Assembly: GCF_052857255.1 (NCBI RefSeq)
Contig: NC_135507.1
Location: 77,598,350 to 77,662,349 of the forward strand
Direction: 5' to 3'
From: Amblyomma americanum
Lineage: Eukaryota; Arthropoda; Arachnida; Ixodida; Ixodidae
Length of the DNA: 64,000 nucleotides
A model generated the notes under the pieces. The model saw nothing but the letters and a program-made list of their open reading frames with translations, searched no databases and was not told the DNA's origin. A program made the translations under genes and the position numbers. Every line of letters starts with the position of its first letter. The stretch's first letter is position 1. Shown here piece after piece: positions 32,148 through 42,179 of the stretch.

Positions 32148-35093
32148 ATGATCAAACCAATTAACCCTCGGCCCTCAGTCCCCAGCGGCTGCAGAGCAAC
32201 TGACCACGGCGGCGGTCAGACCTGTGACGCAGCGGAGGGTGCTAAGAATCTCTGGCTCCGGACAGGCCGCCATTGGAATCTGAACCTGGCAACGTTTAAC
32301 GCTAGAACTTTAGCTAGTGAGGCTAGCCTAGCAGTGCTGTTCGAGGAACTAGCGGGAATTAAATGGGATGTGATAGGGCTTAGCGAAGTTAGGAGGACAG
32401 GTGAGGCGTATACAGTACTAAAGGACGGACACATACTGTGCTATCGCCGGTTAGAGGATAGACGAGAACTAGGTGTGGGTTTCCTCATTAATAAGGATAT
32501 AGCTGGCAACGTAGAGGAGTTCTACAGTATTAACGAGAGGGTAGCAGCTATAGTAATTAGGCTGAATAGGAGGTACAAGCTGAAAGTGGTGCAGGCCTAC
32601 GCACCCACATCCAGCCATGATGACCAGACCGTTGAAAGCTTCTATGAGGACGTAGAATCAGCAATGAATAGAGCAAAATCGCAGTACACTGTACTGATGG
32701 GCGACTTCAATGCGAAGGTGGGCAAGAAGCAGGCTGACGACCACGCGGTAGGTGACTATGGGATAGGCTCTAGAAATAGCAGGGGAGAGTTATTAGTCGA
32801 ATTCGCGGATAGAAATAATTTACGGATCATGAATACCTTCTTCCGCAAACGAGAAAACAGGAAGTGGACCTGGAAGAGCCCCAATGGTGAGAATAAAAAT
32901 GAAATCGACTTCATACTATGCGCTAAACCTGGCATCACTCAGGATGTGGCCGTCCTCGGAAGGGTGCGTTGCAGCGACCATAGAATGGTAAGGTCTAGAA
33001 TTAGCTTAGACTTGAAGAGGGAACGGAAGAAGCTAGCGAAGAAGAAGACCATTAACGAGTTAGCCGTAAGAGGGAAAGCACAGGAGTTTAGGATAGCGCT
33101 GCAAAACAGATACTCGGCTTTAACTGAGGAAGATGATCTTGATGTTCATTCAATGCACGATAACCTGACATCAATAATTACGGAGTGCGCAGTAGAAGTA
33201 GGCGGTAGGACAGTTCGAAAAGATACCGGGAAGCTATCTCAGGTGACGAAAGATCTGATTAAGAAGCGCCAAAACATGAAGGCATCTAACACTACCGATA
33301 GAATAGAACTAACGGAGCTATCAAAGTTAATAAATAAGCGCAAGGTAGCCGACATAAGGAAGTTTAATATGGAGAGAATCGAGCATGCTATAAAGAACGG
33401 AGGTAGCCTAAAAACAGTGAAGAGGAAACTACGCATAGGTAAAAACCAGATGTATGCATTAAGAGACAAGCAGGGCAATGTCATTAGCAATATGGATAAG
33501 ATAGTTAACGTAGCCGAAGAGTTCTACACAGACCTGTACAGTAGCCAATGTAATCAGAGCGCTAATGAGAAAGACAGCAGTGCACAGCAATGCGTCATCC
33601 CGCCAGTAACGAAAGATGAAGTAAAGAAAGCCTTAGAAGCAATGAAAAGGGGAAAAGCAGCTGGGGAGGATCAGGTAACAGCAGATCTGTTGAAGGATGG
33701 AGGGGACATCGTGCTAGAAAAACTAACCACCCTGTATACGCAATGCCATATGACCTCGACTGTACCAGAAGCTTGGAAGAATGCAAACATTATCTTAATT
33801 CATAAGAAGGGAGACGCCAAGGACTTGAAAAATTACAGGCCGATCAGCTTACTATCCGTTGCCTACAAAGTATTTACTAAGGTAATCGCTAATAGAGTCA
33901 GGGCAACGTTAGACTTTAATCAACCAAATGATCAGGCAGGCTTTCGTAAAGGATATTCTACAATAGATCATATTCACACTATCAATCAGGTGATAGAGAA
34001 ATGCGCAGAATATAACCAACCTCTATATATAGCTTTCATTGATTACGAGAAAGCATTCGACTCAGTGGAAACCTCAGCAGTCATTCAGGCATTGCGTAAT
34101 CAGGGGGTAGAAGAGCCTTACGTCAAAATACTGGAAGATATATATATATATAGCAACTGCACAGCTACTATAGTCCTCCATAAAGTCAGCAATAAAATTC
34201 CAATAAAGAAGGGCGTCAGGCAAGGAGACACGATCTCGCCAATGCTGTTCACCGCATGTTTGCAGGAGGTATTTCGAGGCCTGAATTGGGAACAGTTGGG
34301 AATAAGAATCAATGGAGAATACCTAAATAATCTGAGATTTGCTGATGACATTGCCTTGATGAGTCACTCATGAGGTGAACTGCAAATCATGATCAACGAG
34401 TTAGACAGGCAGAGCAGATCGATGGGTCTAAAAATTAACATGCAGAAAACCAAGGTAATGTTCAACAGCCTAGCAAGGGAACAACAGTTCACAATTGGCA
34501 GCGAGAGCCTAGAAATTGTGCCGGAATACGTCTACTTAGGGCAGGTAGTGACAGCTGATCCGGATCATGAGAGGGAGATAACTAGAAGAATAAGAATGGG
34601 GTGGAGCGCATATGGAAAATTCTCGCAGATCATGAGTGGCAGTTTACCAATTTCCCTCAAGAGGAAAGTGTACAACAGTATAATCTTACCGGTACTCACC
34701 TACGGGGCAGAAACGTGGAGGCTAACGAAAAGAGTTCAGCTTAAGTTAAGGACAACGCAGCGAGCCATGGAAAGAAAAATGATAGGTGTAACGTTAAGAG
34801 ATCGGAAGCGGGCAGAGTGGGTGAGGGAACAAACACGGGTTAATGACATCCTAGTCGAAATCAAGAGAAAGAAATGGACTTGGGCAGGGCATGTAATGCG
34901 AAGGCAAGATAACCGCTGGTCTTTAAGGGTAACGGAGTGGGTTCCAAGAGAAAGTAAGCGTAGCAGGGGGAGGCAGAAGGCTAGATGGGCGGATGAGATT
35001 AAGAAGTTTGCAGGCAAAGGGTGGATGCAGCTGGCAAAGGATAGGGTTAATTGGAGAGACATGGGAGAGGCCTTTGCCCTGCAGTGGGTGTAG
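32148..35093 (+). pseudogene. RTE ORF: AP endonuclease and reverse transcriptase, one stop
   Basis: The first in-frame ATG is 32148. Endonuclease blocks: NLATFNARTL, LSEVRRTGEA (Glu), LMGDFNAKVG, NEIDFILC and CSDHRMV. RT blocks: GKAAGEDQVTADLL, NYRPISLLSVAYK, DQAGFRKGYST, AFIDYEKAFDS (motif A), VRQGDTISPMLF (motif B) and LRFADDIALMS (motif C). A TGA at 34371-34373 follows motif C; the copy at 63.7 kb has Gly there. The frame stays open after it to 35093 (LKINMQKTKVMF, YVYLGQVVT, VLTYGAETW, WAGHVMRR). A 6-bp TA expansion at about 34141-34155 adds two residues between motifs A and B. Otherwise intact; a single substitution silenced it. Confidence 0.92.
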
Positions 35094-35095
35094 TA

Positions 35096-35122
35096 AGGCT
35101 GATGATGATGATGATGATGATG
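35096..35122 (+). repeat. (GAT)n tail of RTE
   Basis: Tandem GAT following the ORF stop marks the RTE 3' end and abuts the right TSD copy. The same tail occurs inverted at about 62966-62988. Confidence 0.9.
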
Positions 35123-35424
35123 AAAGAGAAGTGGCCGCCTGGAGAGCAGCTCGAACATGCCCTGGATTGTTAATTTTGATACAACCACCATCCTTTGGCA
35201 CCAGCACTACAGGAATGCTGCGGAGGCCGGAGCGTTGAAAAGATTCCAGAGGCATCTCATGAGGCGGTGGGGAAGCCGACCAGGGGGACCTCCTCTGTCC
35301 GGGAGACTGCGTAGACATTACCTGAGATTTACAAACTCACCGCGTGCGTTATCCACACAAGAGAAAAGGTGCAAAGGCACAGGGGGAAAAGGAAAACAGG
35401 GCGAGCCGCCCAATACTTAGCCAA

Positions 35425-35590
35425 TCTCTCCGAAGTTTTTCCGGAGTCCTCCACTACAGCACCTCTTTCTTTTTTTTCTTTATTCCTTCTTTTATGCTTT
35501 CCTTACGGCGCGATTAGAGTGTTCACTGATATATGTGAGACAGTTACCGCGCCATTTCTTTTCCTAGAAAACAAGTTTTCATTTTCGTAA
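35425..35590 (+). repeat. SINE tail fragment
   Basis: The order TCCACTACAGCACCTCTTTC, CTTACGGCGCGATTAGAGTG, ATATGTGAGACAGTTACCGC and CCATTTCTTTTCC matches the 3' half of the SINE at 46.5 kb. No head is present. Confidence 0.75.
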
Positions 35591-36377
35591 TCAACACTGG
35601 GTGCCGCCATGGTGTACGCTTGCTTCTGCGCATGTAGTATGCAGTCTGCAGCATTCATCGCCATATTATTTTCGGTGGCGTTGGGGACGAAAAAAGAATG
35701 CTTTCTTCAGGACGCAGGCAAAACTCAGCGAAACGGCGGTGGCATTTTCTTACTGCAGCAGCATTAATTGCTGCACTTCATCTCTGTGCTTCGGTGTATG
35801 TTATCATCAAAAGACTTCCTACACTCTCTGAAATGAAGCATTGATAAAGAAAAAATCATCAGGAGTGAGCTAAATAAGCCGCATTAGTTCACTTTGCGGA
35901 TTCAGCAACCCATCGAGAGAAATCGTTTGGAAACGAACTGCTCCATCTCTTCGGGTACAATGGCATCTCGTCGAACGATGTGTCTGGGGAGAACCTTATT
36001 TGCGGTCTATTGGATATCACTCCTAAGAAAAAGGAATTGATTTAAGGATTGTTTTCCTACACCGATAATTGGAGCGGCCTTGAAGTTATTTGAATTTCTT
36101 TTTTAAATACGGATGAATTTGAAGATTGAGCTTGTCAAGGCTAGAAGAAATCTGTAAAATAGCAGGGAATTTACCAGCTGGGTTGCATTCACCTTCTTTC
36201 AGCTTCAAGGGGACGCTCTTGAAGTGTATCGTTTCCTCACATGCCATTTCTAAGTTCTTACAACAAAAAAATTGGTTATGGCCAAACGAAAAAAATTGGT
36301 TAAAAAAAAGAAGCGTTGTAGCATTGCTTGCGATTGAGAATATGAGTTTCTTCTTTTTGTTTGATTTGTAGCAAACC
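35591..36377. other. no gene recognised
   Basis: Mixed-composition DNA with ORFs up to 97 codons and no domain. It precedes the MBD pseudogene and could include its former leader, but nothing marks a boundary. Confidence 0.4.
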
Positions 36378-37134
36378 ATGACGGCCGCGCCTGATGCTGA
36401 CTAGGAGATAGCTGACGAAGCGCCGATGAAAGACGAAGAAGATATCGCTTCGGTTGGACAGCCCGTGTTTTGCGCTGCCCGCCGTTTTGTGTCGCCAGCC
36501 GTGAACTCCATCCCCCGTTTTATTCCATTCCCTGCATCGTAGCCAGCCGAAGCCATGTCCGATGAGCCACCCATTCCCGAAAGGGGGAGTCGAAAAGTTC
36601 ACCAACGAAAGAGTGGCCGAACAGTTGGAAGGTACGACGTGTACATCTTCAGCCCGCAGGGGCAAAAGCTGATTCGATTCCGCAAGAAGCTGTGAGAATA
36701 CACGACACGTACTAAAAGCTCGACAATTTCCTAACTCGAGTCGTCGAGTCGCCAGGCAGGACCAGTGACGCGAGCGCCGGCTCGGGATCGTGCATCGAGT
36801 GCACCCAACTCCAACGACGCTCCGAACGAACCCAAGGCAACCAGTGGGCCAACGAACGGGCCTTGCAGCGCCGGTGAGTCGGCGCCGTCGTCGTCTCGTT
36901 CGTGTCGCTCGAGATCGGCGGGCCACGTCACGGCGTCTGCAGCGCCTTCCGGGGGCCCGCAGGAGCAGCAGCCTGGAAGCAGCTGCTGGGGGGACGCTCG
37001 GGAGCATTGCACCAGTTGATGGCGACGGGAACGCTGACACCGGCGAGCGAGTGCCGGCGAGAGGAGTCAAGAGACATGTGCCAGCAACGAAAAGGCGCAG
37101 CGGCCGCCATGGCTCGCTACAGATTGTGTTTTGA
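36378..37134 (+). pseudogene. methyl-CpG-binding-domain (MBD) protein pseudogene
   Basis: From the ATG at 36378 one frame runs through in-frame TAG codons at 36402 and 36540. It reaches KVHQRKSGRTVGRYDVYIFS followed by PQGQKL, and ends at TGA 36693. The QRKSGR-x-GRYDVYxxSPQG core is diagnostic of MBD proteins, which bind methylated CpG in chromatin. The Trp expected before the core is changed to Gly. The text after the TGA (EYTTRTKSSTIS) still fits the domain end. Downstream, another frame (36765-37019) is Ser/Ala/Pro-rich. No intron is seen in the domain, which suggests a processed retrocopy. Which MBD family member was the source cannot be told. Confidence 0.7.
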
Positions 37135-37154
37135 TCTTTTCGCAGGCAAAGAAC

Positions 37155-37170
37155 ATTGATTGATTGATTA

Positions 37171-37203
<33 letters not shown>

Positions 37204-37275
37204 TTGATTGGTTGGTTGGTTGGTTGATTGATTGGTTGATTGATTGGTTGGTTGAATGATCGATCGATCGATCAA
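37155..37275. repeat. (TTGA/TTGG)n microsatellite, LINE tail
   Basis: About 120 bp of TTGA with TTGG variants. In minus orientation this is the (TCAA)n tail of the I-like LINE end that starts at 37276. Confidence 0.85.
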
Positions 37276-37785
37276 TTGAAACGACTGTTTTTTTTTTCAT
37301 CAGGAAAAGACGCCTCCCTCCCAGCCCATGACACGCAGGCATGGGAAGTCGGGGAGTCGTGCGCCCGCGGATTAGAGGCTGGCAGGGAGCCCTTGTCTTG
37401 TTGCGGCCTCTTCCACCAGATGGATGGTGCGTCGCTGGATGGAAGGATCCGCACTTTGCAGCAAGGTCTCCAAGGCTTTTCTACTTACTGTATTTTGTCC
37501 CGCCCCTAGGGATTGTGGCCACCCCCAAATTATGTGGTCGAGGGTCTCTCTCGCCTCACAGTGTTTGCCCTGATCGTTATCCCTAAGCTATGGCAGCACG
37601 TGAAATGCCCAGATCATCCGTGGCCGGAACACAGAGTTTGAGGAGGGAGTTGCGATAGAGCTCGCTTGTGTAGGAACGGAAGCCAAGGTTAAAATTAGCG
37701 ACAAAAAAAAAAACCACCGTCCGAAATTTTGGAAACGGGAGGATGTCACTGGAAGCGGCTATAATTCTCACCCAAAGAACGCTGA
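37276..37785 (-). mobile_element. I-clade LINE 3' end
   Basis: On the minus strand, HCEARETLDHIIWG (C-terminal Cys/His region) is followed by ALETLLQSADPSIQRRTIHL and a stop near 37370. A 3' UTR and the tetranucleotide tail come next. This matches the layout at 45.5-45.8 kb. It is 5'-truncated. Confidence 0.6.
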
Positions 37786-38160
37786 ATAGGAAATTTCAGT
37801 TAATTTGGATACCCGCGCACGCTGCCGTCCCTGGCAACGAGGCGGCTCAGGAGCTATCGCTAACTTCCGGGTAGCCCCCCCCCCCCCCCCACACACACAC
37901 ACACGCACACAATGGGCATACGACGAGTGCCAGCAAAACCGCGGAGATCATCGCCCATTATGAATTGGGAGGTAGACTGGTACCCCCGCTAGATGTTGGC
38001 CTAAGTCATAGACAAGCTGTCGCGTGGAGGCGGCTGCAATATATTTCCTGCCAACGCATATGTAGTTCTCCTTACCTAGGAAACTGGAGAGTGCGGGAAG
38101 GCGTTGAATCGTACGGATGCCTCCCAACCGCCCTCCAGTGTCTCCTGCATTTAACATTCA
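37786..38160 (+). mobile_element. I-clade LINE ORF2 C-terminal fragment, opposite strand
   Basis: Plus-strand text reads LIWIPAHAAVPGNEAAQEL, the RNase H block WxPxHxxxPGNExAxxL. After a stop and a C16(AC)n tract at 37875-37910 it continues as HYELGGRLVPPL, HRQAVAWRRLQYISCQ and a decayed C-terminal region. It lies head-to-head with 37276-37785. Confidence 0.65.
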
Positions 38161-38454
38161 CAAACAGTTGTGTAATAATTAAAATCTTAACCACTCATCA
38201 GCGACAAAAGCAGCAACAACGCGCTAAAGGCTTGCGCCTCTTCGCACTATAGGTCAGCAAAGTGGCCCCCCAAATTTTTATGTGAATCCGCTGTCCTGGC
38301 GTGAATGTTCATGTATCGCGTTGCTGTTTTAATTGCACGTACGTAACTAAAACTTTTGTAGCGAAAGTTACACTAAGCTAGCCAGCGGCGCATTCGAGTT
38401 AAGCGTCACTAGTGTACTCGGCATACGCCACTAGTTGCACTGAGCCACAAGTGT
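38161..38454. other. no gene recognised
   Basis: Short stretch with no ORF of interest and no recognised repeat. Confidence 0.4.
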
Positions 38455-38640
38455 TCCCCCGCTGTGCCGCGCTGCGCCTTTCCTCAAATTCCAGTTTTCA
38501 GTCCTCTTTCTTCCTTTCTTCTTTCCCTCTCTTCTATCCCTTCCTCTACGGCTCGTTTCGAGCGATCACCAAGATATGCGAGACAGTTACTGCGCGATTT
38601 CTTTTCCTCAAAAACCAAACAAAACAAGTGAGTCGCCGGC
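38455..38640 (+). repeat. SINE tail fragment
   Basis: TTCTATCCCTTCCTCTACGG, ATCACCAAGATATGCGAGAC, AGTTACTGCGCGATTTC and TTTTCCTCAAAAACC follow the order of the SINE 3' half, with more divergence than other copies. Confidence 0.65.
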
Positions 38641-38676
38641 GTTCATTGGCTCCAATACACTGTAGCGCAGCAAAAG

Positions 38677-39130
38677 ACGCGACACAAGAGACGAGAGACG
38701 AACACCACGAGCGCTAACTTCCAACAAATTTTATTCTCCTGAAGCATCAAAATTAATACACCAGAAAACAGTAATCACACGTGCGAACAGTATCGATTTC
38801 TTAGAAAAACGAGCTCTTTATCTGAGAGGAGAATGGAAGGTGTGCTTACACACGAGCATCCTGACCTATTTATCTTTTCGGCTTCAATGATTTCGCGCGT
38901 TAACCTTTCTCTACTTTTTCCTATTACAAGACTTTTATCAAAGGAAGGCTCACAGGGTTTTGTAGAGGCCGTTCATTTTCACGAAAGGAAAGGCGCACAA
39001 CTGGCTCCCTCTGGTCGCTTCATTGTTGGAGGGGAATGGCTTCCTAGGTCAGTGGAGACCTCAATCTCGCTTTCACGTAGGTGTCGCTATGTCCAACTGC
39101 AGAAACCTGCTTTTAGTGCATTCCGTACGC
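38677..39130 (-). mobile_element. Penelope-like element 3' fragment
   Basis: On the minus strand a frame reads [20 protein letters not shown] then [12 protein letters not shown] and stops at 38775-38777. This is the typical end of Penelope-like GIY-YIG proteins (xExxxIxxx...CVSxPSIxLxxxExxFL). After the stop comes an AATAAA-containing 3' region ending in AGCGCTCGTGGTGTTCGTCT, related to the inverted arms at 14.0/14.6 and 40.6 kb. Upstream the frame is broken. Confidence 0.65.
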
Positions 39131-39149
39131 TGGAGTGCCAGAGCGCCCA

Positions 39150-39552
39150 TGCCTATCCTTTTCAATAGCATTAACTGAGTGCGGATTAAGGATGTGCCAC
39201 TCTCCACCGAATGGACGACCGCCCTGGTCACCTTGATTCTTTAAGCTGGCAAGGCCATCAACACGGACAACCTCCGTCCCATCTCTCTGACTGCCTGTGT
39301 GGGCAAACTCATGAAGAGGATGGTATCGTCGGATTGTCCGAGTTCATGCAATCCCAACGCCTTTTCGCAGACACCATGTTTGGGTTTCCCCACGCATATC
39401 TGCATAGTATGTCCTGCTACAACTCAGTCGGGCTGTCCTCGATCCCGCCGAATTCCCCCACAATGACAAGGTCGTGCTCTCCTTAGATTTTAAGGGAGCA
39501 TTCGGCAACGTTACTCACAAGATCATTCTCACCCGCCTGTTTCAAACTAACT
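39150..39552 (+). mobile_element. I-clade LINE RT fragment, left half
   Basis: Broken frames spell STEWTTALVTLI, GKAINTDNLRPISLTACVGK, FMQSQRLFADTMFGF and VVLSLDFKGAFGNVTH (motif A, with Lys/Asn changes). It is interrupted at 39552 by a SINE and resumes at 43861. Confidence 0.65.
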
Positions 39553-39764
39553 GCGGCGCGGTGGCTCCATAGTTAGTGCGCTCGGCTACTGATCCTGAGT
39601 TCCCCGGGTTCAAACGCGACCTCGGCGGAAGTGTTTCGTTGGAGGCGAAACGCTTAGGGGCCATGTGCTTTGCGATGTCAGTGCACGTTAAAGATCCCCA
39701 GGTGCTCGAAATTAGTCCGGAGCCCTCGACTACGGCACCTCTTTCTTCCGTTCTTTCACCAACA
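39553..39764 (+). mobile_element. SINE, head half
   Basis: It starts GGCGCGGTGGCTCCATAG with box B GGGTTCAAACG, then GGAGGCGAAACGC, GATGTCAGTGCACGTTAAAG and CCCTCGACTACGGCACC. It is cut by the CR1-like LINE at 39765. The missing tail is at 43764-43855. Confidence 0.8.
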
Positions 39765-40061
39765 TCATCATCATTTATTGATCCCTTAAGGACCCTTCAC
39801 ATGGTATTACATAATAGGGGGAGGGGGGCGACGTACGTGGGACAATACAAGAACAAAGCCAAAGAGGTTGAAAAAAGAACAAATGTAGTAAAACATATAT
39901 ATAAACATACAATCAGGACAATTAGGACAACGAATACAATCTGTAACATCAAATGAGAACACAAAACAGTTACAAAAAAATCAATCGGGTAGAGAAGGGG
40001 ACTTAAAACCGAGTTGCTCAAGCACATCAAACTAAGGGCGAGAAAAGAAATATAGACAAAT

Positions 40062-41890
40062 TTAATGTTCAAAGACAGACAGTAACGGGTCTTTGAATTT
40101 GACAGGGCCACTTTCCATGACAGTAGAATCTGGCAATTCATTCCATTCCTGTATTGCAAATGGTAGAAATGACTTACTAAAAGCAGGCGTTGATGCATGC
40201 AGGTGCTGTATACTTACGCTATTGAATAAGCGTCGAAATGAACGTGCTGGTGGATGAAGAAAAGATTGGCGCAGATGCGTGAAATGATAGAATATCTTGT
40301 GATAGAGGCATAGTCGTGATATCTTGCGGCGAAAGACCAATGAGGGGAGATCCAGTGATGATTTTATACTGCTGATACTGATTTTGTAGTCGTATTTTGA
40401 AGATATAAAGCGAGCGCCGTGGTTCTGCACAGATTCTAAAGATTTCATGAGATAAGTCTGATGTGGACACCAGATTGCGCATGAATATTCGAGTTTGGAT
40501 CGTACGAAGGTTTGATATGCCAGTTTACGGACGGCCGGGGGCGACAATGATCATTTTCGCTCTCAGCGCAACACGAACGGGACACAAGACGAAGGACTAG
40601 CACAAAACAGTGCCTGTTTGTGCTAGTCCTTCGTGTTGTGTCCCGTTCGTGTTGCGCTGAGAGCGAAAATGAACACTTACCAACTCGCACAAATTTCCGC
40701 CTTGCTTAGCGACAATGATAATGTTCCTCGAATAAAGCCCAGTGTTTTGGAGCACTCAGCGACCAGTTTAATTATATGCTCGGGCCAATTTAGATTGCTT
40801 GAGATTAGGATACCGAGGTTACGATACGTTAGTACTCGTGAAATATTGACTGAGTTTAAAGAGTACACGTGGGTGATGTTAGAGCCTTTGCGCGAAACTT
40901 GCATAAACTTGCATTTCGAAATATTAAGCTACATCAGCCACTTATTGCACCAGTAATCTATTAAAATTAAGTCATCCTGAAGCGTGATCTGGTCGGTTTG
41001 AGATGAAATTCGGCGGTAGAGGACACAGTCATCTGCGAAGAGACGTATTGATGATGAAATGCCACAAGGAAGGTCGTTAATATAGATGAGAAAAAGAAGC
41101 GGGCCAAAGACTGAGCCCTGCGGAACGCCAGAAAGAACCTTGGTTGAGGCTGAAGGATGCCCTCCTATGACGGTGAACTGAAAGAGGTCGGTGAGGAAGC
41201 ATGTGATTCATGATAAGATTAATGGGTCTAGGCTGAGAGAAGTTTACAGATGAGTCGCTAGTGAGGAACACGATCAAAAGCCTTAGAAAAGTGTAAGAAT
41301 ATAACATAAGTCTGAAAGAAATGAATCTAGGTTTAAATGAAGATCAGTCGTGAATTAAAAAAAAGCTGCGACTCACAAGAAAGAACAGAGCGGAAACCGT
41401 GCTGATTAGCGAAGAAGAATGCGTTGGTATCAAGGTGTGCGGCAACTTGAGAATAAATGATGTGTTACATTAATTTGCAGGCGATGCATGTTAAAGATAT
41501 TGGGCGATAATTTGCTGGATCAGACCGGTTGACACTTTGAAATGCAGGAACTACTTTGCTAATTTTCCAATCTGTTGGAAGAGCGCTTTGAGCGATGCAC
41601 TGGGCAAATATTATCTGCAATATACGGCTGATTGGGACTTTGGTGGCTATAATTATTTTGGCAGAAATGCTATAAGGACCAGGGCTACATGATAATTTCA
41701 GCTCGTCGATAAGCTTTTCTATACTTTCCGCAATGACTATAATGGGCGGCATTCGTGAAAAAGTGATGCCAAGAAAGTTTGGAATATTATCTTTCGGCTC
41801 ATGGGTAAGACCAGAAGAAAAGTACGAGTTCATTACATCGGATCGATCGTCTGGCAGCACATGTGAACCATCCAAATTAGAAAGCGACAT
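40062..41890 (-). pseudogene. LINE ORF2 reverse transcriptase
   Basis: Open pieces carry LPTDWKISKVVPAFQ, DPANYRPISLTCIACKLM, then broken HGFRS and FSKAFDRVPH (motif A). A decayed motif B/C zone lies around 41100. Further on are LTYRNLGILISSNLNWPEH, SKTLGFIRGTLS and, beyond the fold-back insertion, VRKLAYQTFVRSKLEYSCAI and WNELPDSTV near the end. At least five frameshifts or stops occur. Confidence 0.78.
40552..40708. mobile_element. Penelope-type fold-back insertion with 11-bp TSD
   Basis: GCGACAATGAT is repeated exactly at 40541-40551 and 40709-40719. Inside, about 55 bp (40552-40606) is repeated in reverse complement (about 40617-40671) with one mismatch, around a 10-bp spacer. The right side continues into ACACTTACCAACTCGCACAA-TTTCCGCC, also found at the right end of the unit at 14.0-14.65 kb. 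It interrupts the CR1-like RT frame. Confidence 0.8.
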
Positions 41891-42179
41891 GTTGTGCGTA
41901 TGATGACTAACCGGGGAAAGAAGATTCTAAAACTTTTGGGGATTTTTGTTCATTATGTGCAGAAGATTCTCGTGGAAGAACTTCCTTTTGGACTGCTTCA
42001 GTAGGAGTGCATAGTCTTTGAGACACGTGGAATATTTTTCCCACCTGACGGCTGAGTTGGATTGCTTACCAGTGCGAGAAAGGCATTTTTTCTTACGTGA
42101 ACGCCTCTTTAGGGTACCACTGAACCATGGCTGACCTGCATCGCCACGAATGGAAATGACTAGGCACATGGGTTTCAAT

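Larger units (their letters stand above)
31913..35122 (+). mobile_element. near full-length RTE retrotransposon with tRNA-like head
   Basis: A 3.2-kb unit bracketed by a perfect 12-bp duplication. It starts with a tRNA-like region (31919-31990), an A13 tract (32005-32017) and a leader of about 130 bp. It then has a single endonuclease-RT ORF interrupted by one stop, and ends in (GAT)n (35096-35122). RTE identity follows from the single endonuclease/RT ORF, FADD motif C and trinucleotide tail. It is very similar to the minus-strand copy at 62.96-64 kb, so it is recent. Confidence 0.92.
27530..35335 (-). mobile_element. I-clade LINE split by an RTE insertion
   Basis: On the minus strand, 35335-35135 joins to 31900-27530 once the RTE unit (31913-35122) and one TSD copy are removed. 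The ORF1 reading frame resumes across the joint, apart from one TAG. The order is ORF1 with zinc knuckles, endonuclease, reverse transcriptase, RNase H. Possession of RNase H plus CCHC-bearing ORF1 defines the I clade. Many stops and frameshifts show it is an old copy. Confidence 0.82.

Noticed and set aside
34736..35318. Minus-strand ORFs of 131-151 codons across the RTE 3' end
   Set aside because: They are antisense to the RTE ORF and its GAT tail. Only the part from 35135 onward is meaningful, as the N-terminal ORF1 piece of the split I-LINE.
36300..37070. 256-codon minus-strand ORF as a gene
   Set aside because: It is the antisense shadow of the MBD pseudogene and its GC-rich tail; no domain was recognised, and the plus strand has the clear MBD signature.
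37155..37275. CRISPR-like or tandem gene array
   Set aside because: It is a pure TTGA/TTGG microsatellite serving as a LINE tail, with no spacers.
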